From positions 1 to 29,086 of the IMG/VR virus record IMGVR_UViG_3300022929_000138: a stretch of DNA of 29,086 bases; one strand, written 5' to 3'. Below the pieces are notes generated by a model. It did not search any database, was not told the DNA's origin, and saw only the letters and a list, made by a program, of their open reading frames with translations. Source of the stretch: a virus. Positions 22,736 through 28,941 of this stretch are shown here, in pieces. The position numbers and the translations under genes are program-made. Each line of letters begins with the position of its first letter. Within the stretch, counting starts at the first letter, position 1.

Positions 22736-24498
22736 CAGTGTGTCTCCGACCAGTTGTCACCAACATTATACTCACCATCAAGAGGACATGCAAGAGCTAA
22801 TGACTCTCCTGCTTCCATGATAGCTCGTACTCCTGCTTTACCTACAGCATCTGCATCATCTTCGTGGCATTCAATCTGCCATTCATCATGTACGTTTGCT
22901 ACAAACTTATATCTAAGCTTGGCTCTCTTGAGGCTGTCATCAAGGAACACTAGTGCTTGCTTCATAACTATAGCACCTGCACCCTGTAATAATGTATTCA
23001 ATGCAGCGTGTTCAGAACGTACAGTTAGCTTACGTCCGTCAAGCCCTTTGACATATCCTCCTTTTGCTTGTCGTTGTACGCTCGCCGTAAGAGACTTAAA
23101 TGATGGTAGATTATCGAAGAATGATTTTCTAAGTCTCTTGCCATGCTCTCTGCCTTTGTTAGCCACTGATCCAAGCTTCGCATCTCCAGCTCCGTATAAG
23201 AGTGCATAGATGAAAGTTTTAGCCTGATTTCTTGATTCAAGTCCAGCAAGTTTTTGATTAGCGGTGTGTATGTCTCCGTTGAGAATTTCATTTGTATATC
23301 CCTCGTCATTCATATAGTGTGCAAGCATTCGTAGTTCTAAGCCTGAAGCATCAATGCCCACCAGTTTATGTTTAGGTGGCACAGTCCAACAGCTACGACA
23401 CTCCTTACCGTAAGGACTATTAGAGCTAGGTATCTGTGCCATGTTAGGATGTGAGTGAGTCATACGTCCTGTTACTGCACCATTAGGATTGACATACCCA
23501 TGTACTCTACCTTCGTCAGACATTTCTTTCATCCAACTATTTACCTGAGCTAACCGCTTCTGAACCATAAGGTACTCAGCAATCAGTTGTGCTTCTGGTA
23601 TGTTCTTGATCTTAGATAGTGTACCCTCATCTACAATTGGCTGACCTGTTGGTGTGTGCTTCTTAGGCTTCCAACCAAACTGTATTAGATACTCACCTAT
23701 CTGTTTACGAGAGCCAAGGTTAAACTCTACACGAGTCTCACGTTTGATAGGGCTGTTAGGCTTTAGTGTTAGTGCGTTGAACTCTTCTTCAGTAAGTCTA
23801 ATACCTTTACCGTCCTGATCCTTTGCCAGTTTTGACAGCGCACCAGACTTAGTGAATTGAGCTTTCAAGATTTGAACTGTTACTTTAGGTTTAAATACTT
23901 CTTGTACTTGATAGATAATGTCAGCGAGCTTCTCTTCAAACTGTGCAATTAAAGTTGTTGCAAGTCGTTGGTCTATGACAAAACCATTTTCACGTTGCTC
24001 GTTTATAATCTTAGCGACACCATGCTCTAGTCGGACTGACTGAGCAGTGAATCCCTTTGACTCAAACTTGAGAGCGTTATAGACTTTAACATTAAGCTCA
24101 ACATCATTGACGCAATACTCCAACATCTCTGGTGTATATACATCCCAAGCACCTTCGCTCTGGCCGTAGTCACCCTTGTTAAACTTTAAGCGATAGCCCC
24201 ATGACTCTAAGCCATGACCACCTTCACGAGTTGGTTTAAACAAACGTGATAGTACCAAAGTGTCGACGGTCTTGATGTGACTTAGATCTATACCAGTTAC
24301 TTTCTTAATGGCAGGGATGTCATAGCCTATGATGTTATGACCGATAAGTTTCTCGGCGTTGTATAGAAATGAGATACCCTCAGCGATCTGAGTGTTGTCA
24401 AACTTGTGAACTTCTTTAGTATCTACATCTATTGCTACGATGCAGTGTAATACTGTCGGGTCAAGACCATCTGCTTCTATATCGAATACTAAGTTCAT
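22735..24498 (-). CDS. polA: Family A DNA polymerase with 3'-5' exonuclease, 587 aa
   Basis: The replicative polymerase, T7 gp5-like. Exonuclease motifs: FDIEADGL (Asp6, Glu8), LIGHNIIGYDI (Asp60) and YCVNDVEL (Asp132). Polymerase motif A is VGIDASGLELR (Asp383, Glu388), motif B is RNQAKTFIYALLYGAG (Arg423, Lys427, Tyr431, Tyr435) and motif C is VANVHDEW (Asp538, Glu539). Tyr431 occupies the position of E. coli Pol I Phe762. Tyr or Phe there has been linked to virulent phages, Leu to temperate ones. At 587 aa it is about 117 shorter than T7 gp5, so the thioredoxin-binding insertion is probably missing. The start overlaps the helicase stop (ATGA) with GGAGG 7 bases upstream. No DnaJ-like zinc insertion is present. 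Confidence 0.97.
   Translation of the reverse strand: MNLVFDIEADGLDPTVLHCIVAIDVDTKEVHKFDNTQIAEGISFLYNAEKLIGHNIIGYDIPAIKKVTGIDLSHIKTVDTLVLSRLFKPTREGGHGLESWGYRLKFNKGDYGQSEGAWDVYTPEMLEYCVNDVELNVKVYNALKFESKGFTAQSVRLEHGVAKIINEQRENGFVIDQRLATTLIAQFEEKLADIIYQVQEVFKPKVTVQILKAQFTKSGALSKLAKDQDGKGIRLTEEEFNALTLKPNSPIKRETRVEFNLGSRKQIGEYLIQFGWKPKKHTPTGQPIVDEGTLSKIKNIPEAQLIAEYLMVQKRLAQVNSWMKEMSDEGRVHGYVNPNGAVTGRMTHSHPNMAQIPSSNSPYGKECRSCWTVPPKHKLVGIDASGLELRMLAHYMNDEGYTNEILNGDIHTANQKLAGLESRNQAKTFIYALLYGAGDAKLGSVANKGREHGKRLRKSFFDNLPSFKSLTASVQRQAKGGYVKGLDGRKLTVRSEHAALNTLLQGAGAIVMKQALVFLDDSLKRAKLRYKFVANVHDEWQIECHEDDADAVGKAGVRAIMEAGESLALACPLDGEYNVGDNWSETH
22765..22793 (-). promoter_or_regulatory. Possible sigma70-like promoter at the end of the polymerase gene
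   Basis: Minus strand TTGCAT (22793-22788), 17-base spacer, TATAAT (22770-22765). The -10 is perfect but the -35 matches only in TTG. It would feed the endonuclease VII and exonuclease genes. A second TATAAT with an extended TGA lies at 22715-22710 without a -35. Confidence 0.35.
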
Positions 24499-26168
24499 AG
24501 TTCATCCTCCGCTGTGAATTCACTGGGGTCGTAATCATCTACCTCGTTAAGTCTACCAGATTGTGAGTCGTATTGCAAGCTAGTAGCTAGACCAACATTA
24601 CCTGTGTACCTAGACTTGAGTACACGAACTCTAGTAGTTGACGCTTCAATCTCGTCATCGGATTGTTGATTACGTTCCAAACCAATTACACAATCACTTA
24701 GCTGTGCAATAGATTGTGAACCTCTAAGGTGTGACAAACCAGTTTCGATACCGTTCTCGTGTCCTCTGTTACCATCAATACGTCTGAGGTGAGACACAAG
24801 AATCATACATACACCTGTCTCTTCTACGAGAGATCGTAGTCGGTGCATGATACTGTCAATAGCTTTGCGCTCGTCACCTTCTAAGGCTTGAAGCACAAGC
24901 ATATGCAGATGATCTACAACTACCCACTTACAATCTAAACCAACGATCAAGTAGCGTAGTTTACTGAAGATGTCATCTAAGTGATTGACACCAAGGTGGG
25001 CATGAATCCATACACGACCTTCGTTCTCTCCCATAAATACTTTACGGTAGTAACGCTCTAACTGCTCATCACCTATCTCATTCTTAACACTATCTAAGTG
25101 TAGCTTGGCGTTAGCTTCAACAGCCATGATACCCTCAGCAGTACGCATCCAGTTCTCTTCAAGAGCTACGATACCTACGTTGTCGTCAGTGTGATTGATA
25201 AGCCAATGCTCTAGCTCTCGTGTCACAGAGGACTTACCGAGTCCAGTACCACCTGTCAAAGTAATAAGCTCACCTGCTCTCATACCTTCTAGCTTCTCGT
25301 TAAGACCACGCCAAGGATAAGGGATAGATGGTAATGTTTCTGAACGTAAACGCTTATACTCATCAAGCTGATTGGATAGGTTCATAATACCTGAGGGTGT
25401 ATAGACCTTAGCATCCCAAAAGCAATTGACGAATGTCGAATGCTTACGAGCTTTGAGCATATCGTTAGGGTCTTTGTAGTCTTCAGGCAGTGTCATCAAC
25501 TTAGCTTTGTTAGGTGTGAGGAGCTTGGCAACTGCTCTTGCTCCTTCCTTACCTGCCTTGTCGTTGTCAAAGCATATGACTACAGTGTCAAAAGATTCTA
25601 AGAACTCTAAGCTATTCTTAACATCTCTAGCACCGCCTGCCGCACCAGATCTTATTGATACGACAGGCCACTTGCTACCTAGTAATTCATAAGCAGCCAT
25701 TGCATCACACTCGCCCTCAACGAGTGTAATAAATTTGCCGCCTGTTTTAAATAGCTGTTCTCCGAAGAGTCCAACTTCCTTGGGTGTTGAAGTCCACATA
25801 AACTCTTTGTTAGCTTTGCGGATCTTTGATGTAACCTCTTCACCTTTAATGAAGTATGGGTAAGCGTGGTCAACAATCTTACCGCCTTGCATCTTACTCT
25901 TTACGCCATACTTCTTGGCTGTGTCTAAGCTAATACCTCTGTCTGTTAGTGCATTAAAGTTTCGGGATGGTGCGAAACCATCGTGGCTATTGTTGTTCGG
26001 CGTGAAGTCGATAATGTTATCCTCTTTACAGTGGTGTACGTCCGATGTACTATAGTCCTTAAAAAATGTACTACAACTAAAACAGTATGCAGATCCATCA
26101 TCGTTTATAGAGACTGGATCGCTCCCGCCACAATCGTGACAGGGTTGGTTATGCTTAACGAATCCCAT
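24495..26168 (-). CDS. T7 gp4-like primase-helicase, 557 aa
   Basis: A full-length bifunctional enzyme. The N-terminal zinc-binding primase domain has Cys10/Cys13 and Cys29/Cys32 (QPCHDCGG and YCFSC), with the 15-residue gap seen in T7. The TOPRIM fold has LVEGECDA (Glu151) and CFDNDKAG (Asp201, Asp203). The RecA-like helicase domain has Walker A GGTGLGKS (306-313), a following catalytic segment VALEENW, Walker B VVVDHLHM (Asp419), motif H3 LVSHLRR (His460) and a candidate arginine finger near Arg520. The acidic tail (DYDPSEFTAEDEL) resembles the T7 gp4 tail that contacts the polymerase. It synthesises primers and unwinds the fork. AAGGAAAA precedes the ATG at 26168, and it overlaps the polymerase start by 4 bases. 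Confidence 0.97.
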   Translation of the reverse strand: MGFVKHNQPCHDCGGSDPVSINDDGSAYCFSCSTFFKDYSTSDVHHCKEDNIIDFTPNNNSHDGFAPSRNFNALTDRGISLDTAKKYGVKSKMQGGKIVDHAYPYFIKGEEVTSKIRKANKEFMWTSTPKEVGLFGEQLFKTGGKFITLVEGECDAMAAYELLGSKWPVVSIRSGAAGGARDVKNSLEFLESFDTVVICFDNDKAGKEGARAVAKLLTPNKAKLMTLPEDYKDPNDMLKARKHSTFVNCFWDAKVYTPSGIMNLSNQLDEYKRLRSETLPSIPYPWRGLNEKLEGMRAGELITLTGGTGLGKSSVTRELEHWLINHTDDNVGIVALEENWMRTAEGIMAVEANAKLHLDSVKNEIGDEQLERYYRKVFMGENEGRVWIHAHLGVNHLDDIFSKLRYLIVGLDCKWVVVDHLHMLVLQALEGDERKAIDSIMHRLRSLVEETGVCMILVSHLRRIDGNRGHENGIETGLSHLRGSQSIAQLSDCVIGLERNQQSDDEIEASTTRVRVLKSRYTGNVGLATSLQYDSQSGRLNEVDDYDPSEFTAEDEL

Positions 26169-26186
26169 GATATTTTCCTTGTGGGT

Positions 26187-26408
26187 TTAGGTTTCATCTT
26201 CTTCCGTATCTGTAACAATCGCATCATCCGTTAATGCGTCTTTAACTTTCTCGGTTAGTTGGATAGAAGAAGCTGTAAGAATATCAAGTTCCATAGTGGC
26301 TTCTTGAATCTTAGCTTGCACCCTACTTAATAGGACACAAGCTACTTGACCTTCTTGATCTAACTTATCAATGTCGTAGGTGACACCATCCATATTTAAA
26401 ACATTCAT
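26187..26408 (-). CDS. Small helical protein, DUF6447-like, 73 aa
   Basis: Begins MNVLNMDGVTYDIDKLDQEG and continues as one long helix (VACVLLSRVQAKIQEATMEL...), ending in an acidic tail. The opening 'I.GV.YD.D.L...' plus a single amphipathic helix recalls small phage proteins I remember as DUF6447, of unknown function. The ATG shares its A with the ssDNA-binding protein stop (TAATG), and its ribosome site GGAG is encoded by the last codons of that gene. It lies between ssDNA-binding protein and primase-helicase, so it may modulate one of these. That is inferred only from position. Confidence 0.65.
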   Translation of the reverse strand: MNVLNMDGVTYDIDKLDQEGQVACVLLSRVQAKIQEATMELDILTASSIQLTEKVKDALTDDAIVTDTEEDET

Positions 26409-26839
26409 TAAAATTCTCCTTCCATATCTGCGTCATCGAATGAATCAAACTCAGCACCATCTGGTGTGCCGACCTCGATTAAGTTTAGTACCTGCATAGC
26501 TTGGAAGTCCAAGCCCTTAAACAACTTACCTTTCCAGTTAGACTCCCATTCTTTGTACTGGACTTTAACACTTGAGCCATTACCAATCGCACAATCTAAC
26601 GGCTGTTTGTTTTTATCAACGAGCTTTGGAGCAGGGCGAACCATACCGTTAGGGCCATTGACCTTACGCTTAATAACAATAGCAGGGCCTTCGTCCATCT
26701 GCTTAATGGTGAAACCATCAGCTTGAAACTTCTCTGCTGTTGCATTATCTACAACTAGATTAACAGAATACACAGGCTCGAATGTAGTATTCGGAGTTGT
26801 TACACTTGCCCAGTATGCAGTACCTTCTAAAATTGCCAT
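26408..26839 (-). CDS. T7 gp2.5-like single-stranded DNA-binding protein, 143 aa
   Basis: Protects single-stranded DNA and coordinates polymerase and helicase. The sequence gives strands of an OB-fold: GTAYWASVTTPN near residue 6, PVYSVNLVVDNATAEKFQ, then SSVKVQYKEWESNWKGKLFKGL and AMQVLNLIEV. The tail is acidic and ends in an aromatic residue (FDSFDDADMEGEF, Phe143). An acidic tail with a terminal Phe is the hallmark of gp2.5, used to bind the other replication proteins. At 143 aa it is shorter than T7 gp2.5 (232 aa), as in many marine relatives. It is the first gene after a strong promoter (26882-26910) and has AGAGG 8 bases before the ATG, fitting high expression. Confidence 0.87.
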   Translation of the reverse strand: MAILEGTAYWASVTTPNTTFEPVYSVNLVVDNATAEKFQADGFTIKQMDEGPAIVIKRKVNGPNGMVRPAPKLVDKNKQPLDCAIGNGSSVKVQYKEWESNWKGKLFKGLDFQAMQVLNLIEVGTPDGAEFDSFDDADMEGEF

Positions 26840-26881
26840 GTTACTTTCCTCTTGTTTGAGTTGATGTTAAATTGGATGTGG

Positions 26882-26910
26882 AGTATATCATACTTCGGGT
26901 GTGATGTCAA
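26882..26910 (-). promoter_or_regulatory. Strong sigma70-like promoter for the replication genes
   Basis: Minus strand TTGACA (26910-26905), exactly 17 bases, then TATACT (26887-26882), preceded by TGA, so also an extended -10. It overlaps the stop codon of the lipoprotein gene and lies 43 bases upstream of the ssDNA-binding protein ATG. It should start transcription near 26875 and drive SSB, primase-helicase and polymerase. It is the best promoter match in the window. Confidence 0.8.
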
Positions 26911-27208
26911 GACTAACTTCCACACTTTCTTCGATTACTGGCGCAGTTTCCTCCACGACAACTGGCTCTGGTGCAACCTCTTCCACTGCGATAGATTCTA
27001 CCACAACAAGTTCTGGTGCAGGTGTTTCTACTTCAACTACAACAGGTTCTGGTGTGTTTAATACTACCAAGTTACCTGCCTTTGTAGTTACTTGTATTAC
27101 TTCTTCGATTGGTTTGTATGCAGGCTCTACAACAGTAGCCACTTCTTCTACTTCGTCAGTACCACAAGCTGCTAACGCCAATACAGGTAATAAAATTAAA
27201 TACTTCAT
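26888..27208 (-). CDS. Acidic Pro/Val/Glu-rich lipoprotein, 106 aa
   Basis: Residues 1-15 (MKYLILLPVLALAAC) are a lipoprotein signal with lipobox LAAC, so Cys15 should be lipidated and the mature protein (CGTDEVEEVATVVEPAYKPI...) anchored in a membrane facing the periplasm. The rest is low-complexity: repeated EPVVVE/APELVVVE/EVAPEPVVVEE blocks, strongly acidic, without cysteines or a fold I know. TGGAGAAA precedes the ATG. It is transcribed with MazG and ends inside the spacer of the SSB promoter. An early, surface-anchored extended protein could block superinfection or shield the envelope. It could also be an o-spanin-like protein, but it is far from the lysis genes. Function is unproven. 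Confidence 0.75.
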   Translation of the reverse strand: MKYLILLPVLALAACGTDEVEEVATVVEPAYKPIEEVIQVTTKAGNLVVLNTPEPVVVEVETPAPELVVVESIAVEEVAPEPVVVEETAPVIEESVEVSLDITPEV

Positions 27209-27226
27209 AAGTTTTCTCCAGTTAAG

Positions 27227-27565
27227 TTATCGGTTTCCGATTGAATCGGGATCAAAGTTATCTTCTTCTTTAACAAATATGCCATCGACCATTACACCTT
27301 TACGATCTTTGATGTCATTGAAAGCATGGTCAACGCAGTCTTTAATTGATATGTCATTACGCTCTGCTATATTAACCAACACTACAATGATGTCTCCGAT
27401 GTCGTCAATGGGACACGCACCTTTACATATACTATCTGATAGTTCTCCTACCTCCTGTATTAATTTTAACACTTGTTGTTTATCATCTGAACCTGCAATT
27501 AAGTTACGTTCAAAATGCCAATTAACAATGTTACCTATTGAATGTTCTAAACCTGTTTCAATCAT
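27227..27565 (-). CDS. mazG: MazG-like nucleotide pyrophosphohydrolase, 112 aa
   Basis: The metal-binding pattern of all-alpha NTP pyrophosphohydrolases is visible: KLIQEVGEL (Glu38, Glu41) and IDDIGDIIVVLVNIAERN (Asp55, Asp58), in one single domain. Such enzymes hydrolyse (d)NTPs to monophosphates. Phage versions are thought to clean or rebalance the nucleotide pool, and an effect on ppGpp has been proposed but is debated. I start it at ATG 27565, which overlaps the upstream stop (TAATG) and has GGGGAG 7 bases before it. The ATG at 27580 would add five residues but has no ribosome site. It lies just upstream of the lipoprotein and near the replication genes. Confidence 0.87.
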   Translation of the reverse strand: MIETGLEHSIGNIVNWHFERNLIAGSDDKQQVLKLIQEVGELSDSICKGACPIDDIGDIIVVLVNIAERNDISIKDCVDHAFNDIKDRKGVMVDGIFVKEEDNFDPDSIGNR

Positions 27566-27738
27566 TACCAAACTCCCCATTGATGTAGTATGTTAGCTGA
27601 GATAAAGAAGCAGGTCGTCACGTTTATTATAGCTATCAAAGTTCTTATTAGTGCAACGGTGTCTGCTTCTTTATCATTAGTTCCTGCTCTTTCGCCAAGG
27701 CTTAAAGCCCATAGCCTCCAAGCATTTTTAAGTTTCAT
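27565..27738 (-). CDS. Small membrane protein, 57 aa
   Basis: Starts MKLKNAWRLWALSLGERAGT, then a hydrophobic segment of about 20 residues (VALIRTLIAIINVTTCFFIS), ending ANILHQWGVW. One membrane helix, N-terminus basic and amphipathic. The ATG at 27738 overlaps the previous stop (ATGA) and the stop overlaps the MazG start (TAATG), so it is firmly embedded in the operon. Similar short 'W..WA..LGE...D.E.D.VA.IRT.I....L.TC.FI..N..H.W' membrane proteins are familiar from other phages, with no known role. Confidence 0.72.
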   Translation of the reverse strand: MKLKNAWRLWALSLGERAGTNDKEADTVALIRTLIAIINVTTCFFISANILHQWGVW

Positions 27739-28031
27739 TTATTAAGTTCCTCAAACTTATCGTCAGTTATATTGAACAATGCTTCTTTACCAGTAGCTAG
27801 GTTGTACATTAAAAGATATTCGTTACCGTCATCTTCAAACGGTTTAGCCATACCTCCATTGGCAGGTCGCCAGTTACTTCTACCATAATCTAAAGGGGAC
27901 ACCTCATCTACTGGTGGCTCATCTACCTTGGTCGCTGACTTAGAGCAGAAGATTCTATCATAGTTATCACCGTATGTCAAGGATGTTTTACGCTGTGTAC
28001 TACCTTTACCGCCATGAGTCTGACCCTTCAT
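27735..28031 (-). CDS. Unknown protein, 98 aa
   Basis: Starts MKGQTHGGKGSTQRKTSLTY, contains DYGRSNWRPANGGMAKPFED and ends with a YLLMYNLATGKEALFNI segment that looks like a small beta hairpin. The N-terminal 'KGQTHGGKGS..R' opening is a pattern I have seen in short phage proteins of unknown role. AAGGAG lies 7 bases before the ATG. Its 3' end overlaps the 57-aa membrane protein gene (ATGA). Part of its coding sequence doubles as a promoter (27952-27980). Confidence 0.65.
   Translation of the reverse strand: MKGQTHGGKGSTQRKTSLTYGDNYDRIFCSKSATKVDEPPVDEVSPLDYGRSNWRPANGGMAKPFEDDGNEYLLMYNLATGKEALFNITDDKFEELNK
27952..27980 (-). promoter_or_regulatory. Sigma70-like promoter inside the 98-aa gene
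   Basis: Minus strand TTGACA (27980-27975), 17 bases, TAGAAT (27957-27952), with TGA before the -10. The stretch ACTATGATAGAAT is very like the GTATGATATACT of the SSB promoter. It would feed the membrane protein, MazG and lipoprotein genes. Confidence 0.55.
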
Positions 28032-28032
28032 G

Positions 28033-28152
28033 TTACTTCTCCTTATCTAAAGATTCAATACTATCATATACTTTGTTATACAGTGAACGAATAACATCAC
28101 AGCCAAAGTAACCCAGTCCTGCACCCACTACAAAAATAATAAACTCATACAT
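28033..28152 (-). CDS. Very small membrane protein, 39 aa
   Basis: Starts with MYEFIIFVVGAGLGYFGCDV, one membrane helix at the extreme N-terminus followed by a charged helix ending SLDKEK. The ATG at 28152 has GAGGAGAG about 6-7 bases upstream and overlaps the stop of the alanine-rich gene by 8 bases, in the same way the alanine-rich genes overlap each other. The stop lies just before the 98-aa gene, whose ribosome site AAGGAG is encoded by its last codons. No family is recognised. Confidence 0.6.
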   Translation of the reverse strand: MYEFIIFVVGAGLGYFGCDVIRSLYNKVYDSIESLDKEK

Positions 28153-28387
28153 CTTTTCTCTCCTCTATTAGTTCTTCGTATATTTTAACACATTTAATAG
28201 CATGTTGAAGATAAACATCATCATCAGCAGCAGCCCAAGCAGCCCAAGCAGCGCCAGCAGCATAAGCATTAGCATCATAAGCAGAATGATAACCTTCAGC
28301 AGAACGGCTATTAGCTTTAAGTTCTTCTTTAGTCACACTGTCTGGATCGTCCAGCCACTTCTTTACCAATTCGATATGCTTATCCAT
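28145..28387 (-). CDS. Alanine-rich tandem-family protein, copy 4 in transcription order, 80 aa
   Basis: N-terminal box MDKHIELVKKWLDDPDSVTK, then EELKAN, a shortened alanine-rich centre (NAYAAGAAWAAWAAADDDVY) and a C-terminal helix VKIYEELIEERKDV. Ends match the other family members and the centre is the shortest. It contains an unusual insertion (SRSAEGYHSAYD). The ATG at 28387 overlaps the upstream copy by 8 bases; its ribosome site is within the upstream gene's last codons. Predicted to be almost wholly helical and soluble. Function unknown. Confidence 0.75.
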   Translation of the reverse strand: MDKHIELVKKWLDDPDSVTKEELKANSRSAEGYHSAYDANAYAAGAAWAAWAAADDDVYLQHAIKCVKIYEELIEERKDV

Positions 28388-28652
28388 TGCCTTTATCCTC
28401 TGTTAATTCGTCATACCTCTTAACGCAGTTGGCAGTATATTCAGTATAAGCAGCAGCATTAGCGGCATCAGCAGCGGCATAAGCAGAGGCATCATCAGCG
28501 GCATCGGCAGCAGCACAAGCAGCGGCATAAGCCCAAGCAGCAGCAGGAGCAGCAGTAGCATAAGCAGCATCGGCGTTAGCTCTCAGCTCCGCTGTTGTCA
28601 CACTGCTTGGATCTTCTAACCATTTTTTGACAAGCCCGATATGTTTATTCAT
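28380..28652 (-). CDS. Alanine-rich tandem-family protein, copy 3, 90 aa
   Basis: MNKHIGLVKKWLEDPSSVTT opens the protein, followed by AELRANADAAYATAAPAAAW and a long alanine-rich stretch with Asp, Tyr and Asn at intervals, then CVKRYDELTEDKGNG. Similar proteins with 'VK.WL.D.DSV..EEL..N' and 'VK.YEEL' ends around an alanine-rich helix occur in other marine phages as far as I recall, always without known function. The pattern A-A-A-D-A-A-N resembles alanine-rich single helices such as type I antifreeze proteins, but threonine spacing is absent, so ice binding is not implied. It overlaps both neighbours by 8 bases and carries the AGAGGATAAAGG ribosome site at its 3' end. Confidence 0.75.
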   Translation of the reverse strand: MNKHIGLVKKWLEDPSSVTTAELRANADAAYATAAPAAAWAYAAACAAADAADDASAYAAADAANAAAYTEYTANCVKRYDELTEDKGNG

Positions 28653-28941
28653 TGCCTTTATCCTCTAGTAGTTCTTCGTATCTCTTAACGTGCTTGGCAG
28701 CAGAGTTGACAGCAGCATTAGCAGCATCAGCATAATAAGCAACAGCAGCATAAGCATTAGCATCATAAGCAGCAGCAGCATTAGCAGAATCAGCAGAAGC
28801 AAAATAAGCAACAGCAGCAAAAGCAGCATCATCATCAGTCCAAGCAGCCCAAGCAGTATCGGCGTTAGCTTTCAATTCTTCTGTTGTCACACTGTCTGGA
28901 TCGTCTAACCATCTTTTGACAAGCTCGATATGTTTATTCAT
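28645..28941 (-). CDS. Alanine-rich tandem-family protein, copy 2, 98 aa
   Basis: The longest complete copy. N-terminal box MNKHIELVKRWLDDPDSVTT, then EELKANADTAWAAWTDDDA, an alanine-rich region of about 50 residues with Tyr, Asn, Asp and Phe at intervals, and the C-terminal box HVKRYEELLEDKGNE. Predicted helical throughout and soluble, with no signal peptide. The central codons are mostly GCT, GCC or GCA mixed with TAT, GAT and AAT, so on the plus strand the DNA reads as runs of AGC/GCA triplets prone to slippage. Overlaps both neighbours by 8 bases. Confidence 0.75.
   Translation of the reverse strand: MNKHIELVKRWLDDPDSVTTEELKANADTAWAAWTDDDAAFAAVAYFASADSANAAAAYDANAYAAVAYYADAANAAVNSAAKHVKRYEELLEDKGNE

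Noticed and set aside
22735-24498. Possible HMO-2011-type polymerase with a DnaJ-like zinc insertion
   Set aside because: I looked for CXXCXGXG clusters between the exonuclease and polymerase motifs and found none.
25231-25259. TTGACA-N17-TAAGTC on the minus strand inside the primase-helicase gene
   Set aside because: The -10 matches poorly and the bases encode the conserved Walker A loop, which explains them.
26901-27596. A 231-codon open frame on the plus strand opposite the lipoprotein and MazG genes
   Set aside because: It is Ser/Thr-rich because it mirrors Glu/Val/Pro-rich codons on the other strand. It has no clear ribosome site and lies antisense to two well supported genes.
28440-28570. 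Dense AGC/GCA triplet repeats resembling a short repeat array
   Set aside because: There are no fixed repeats and spacers as in CRISPR. The triplets are alanine codons of the minus-strand genes.
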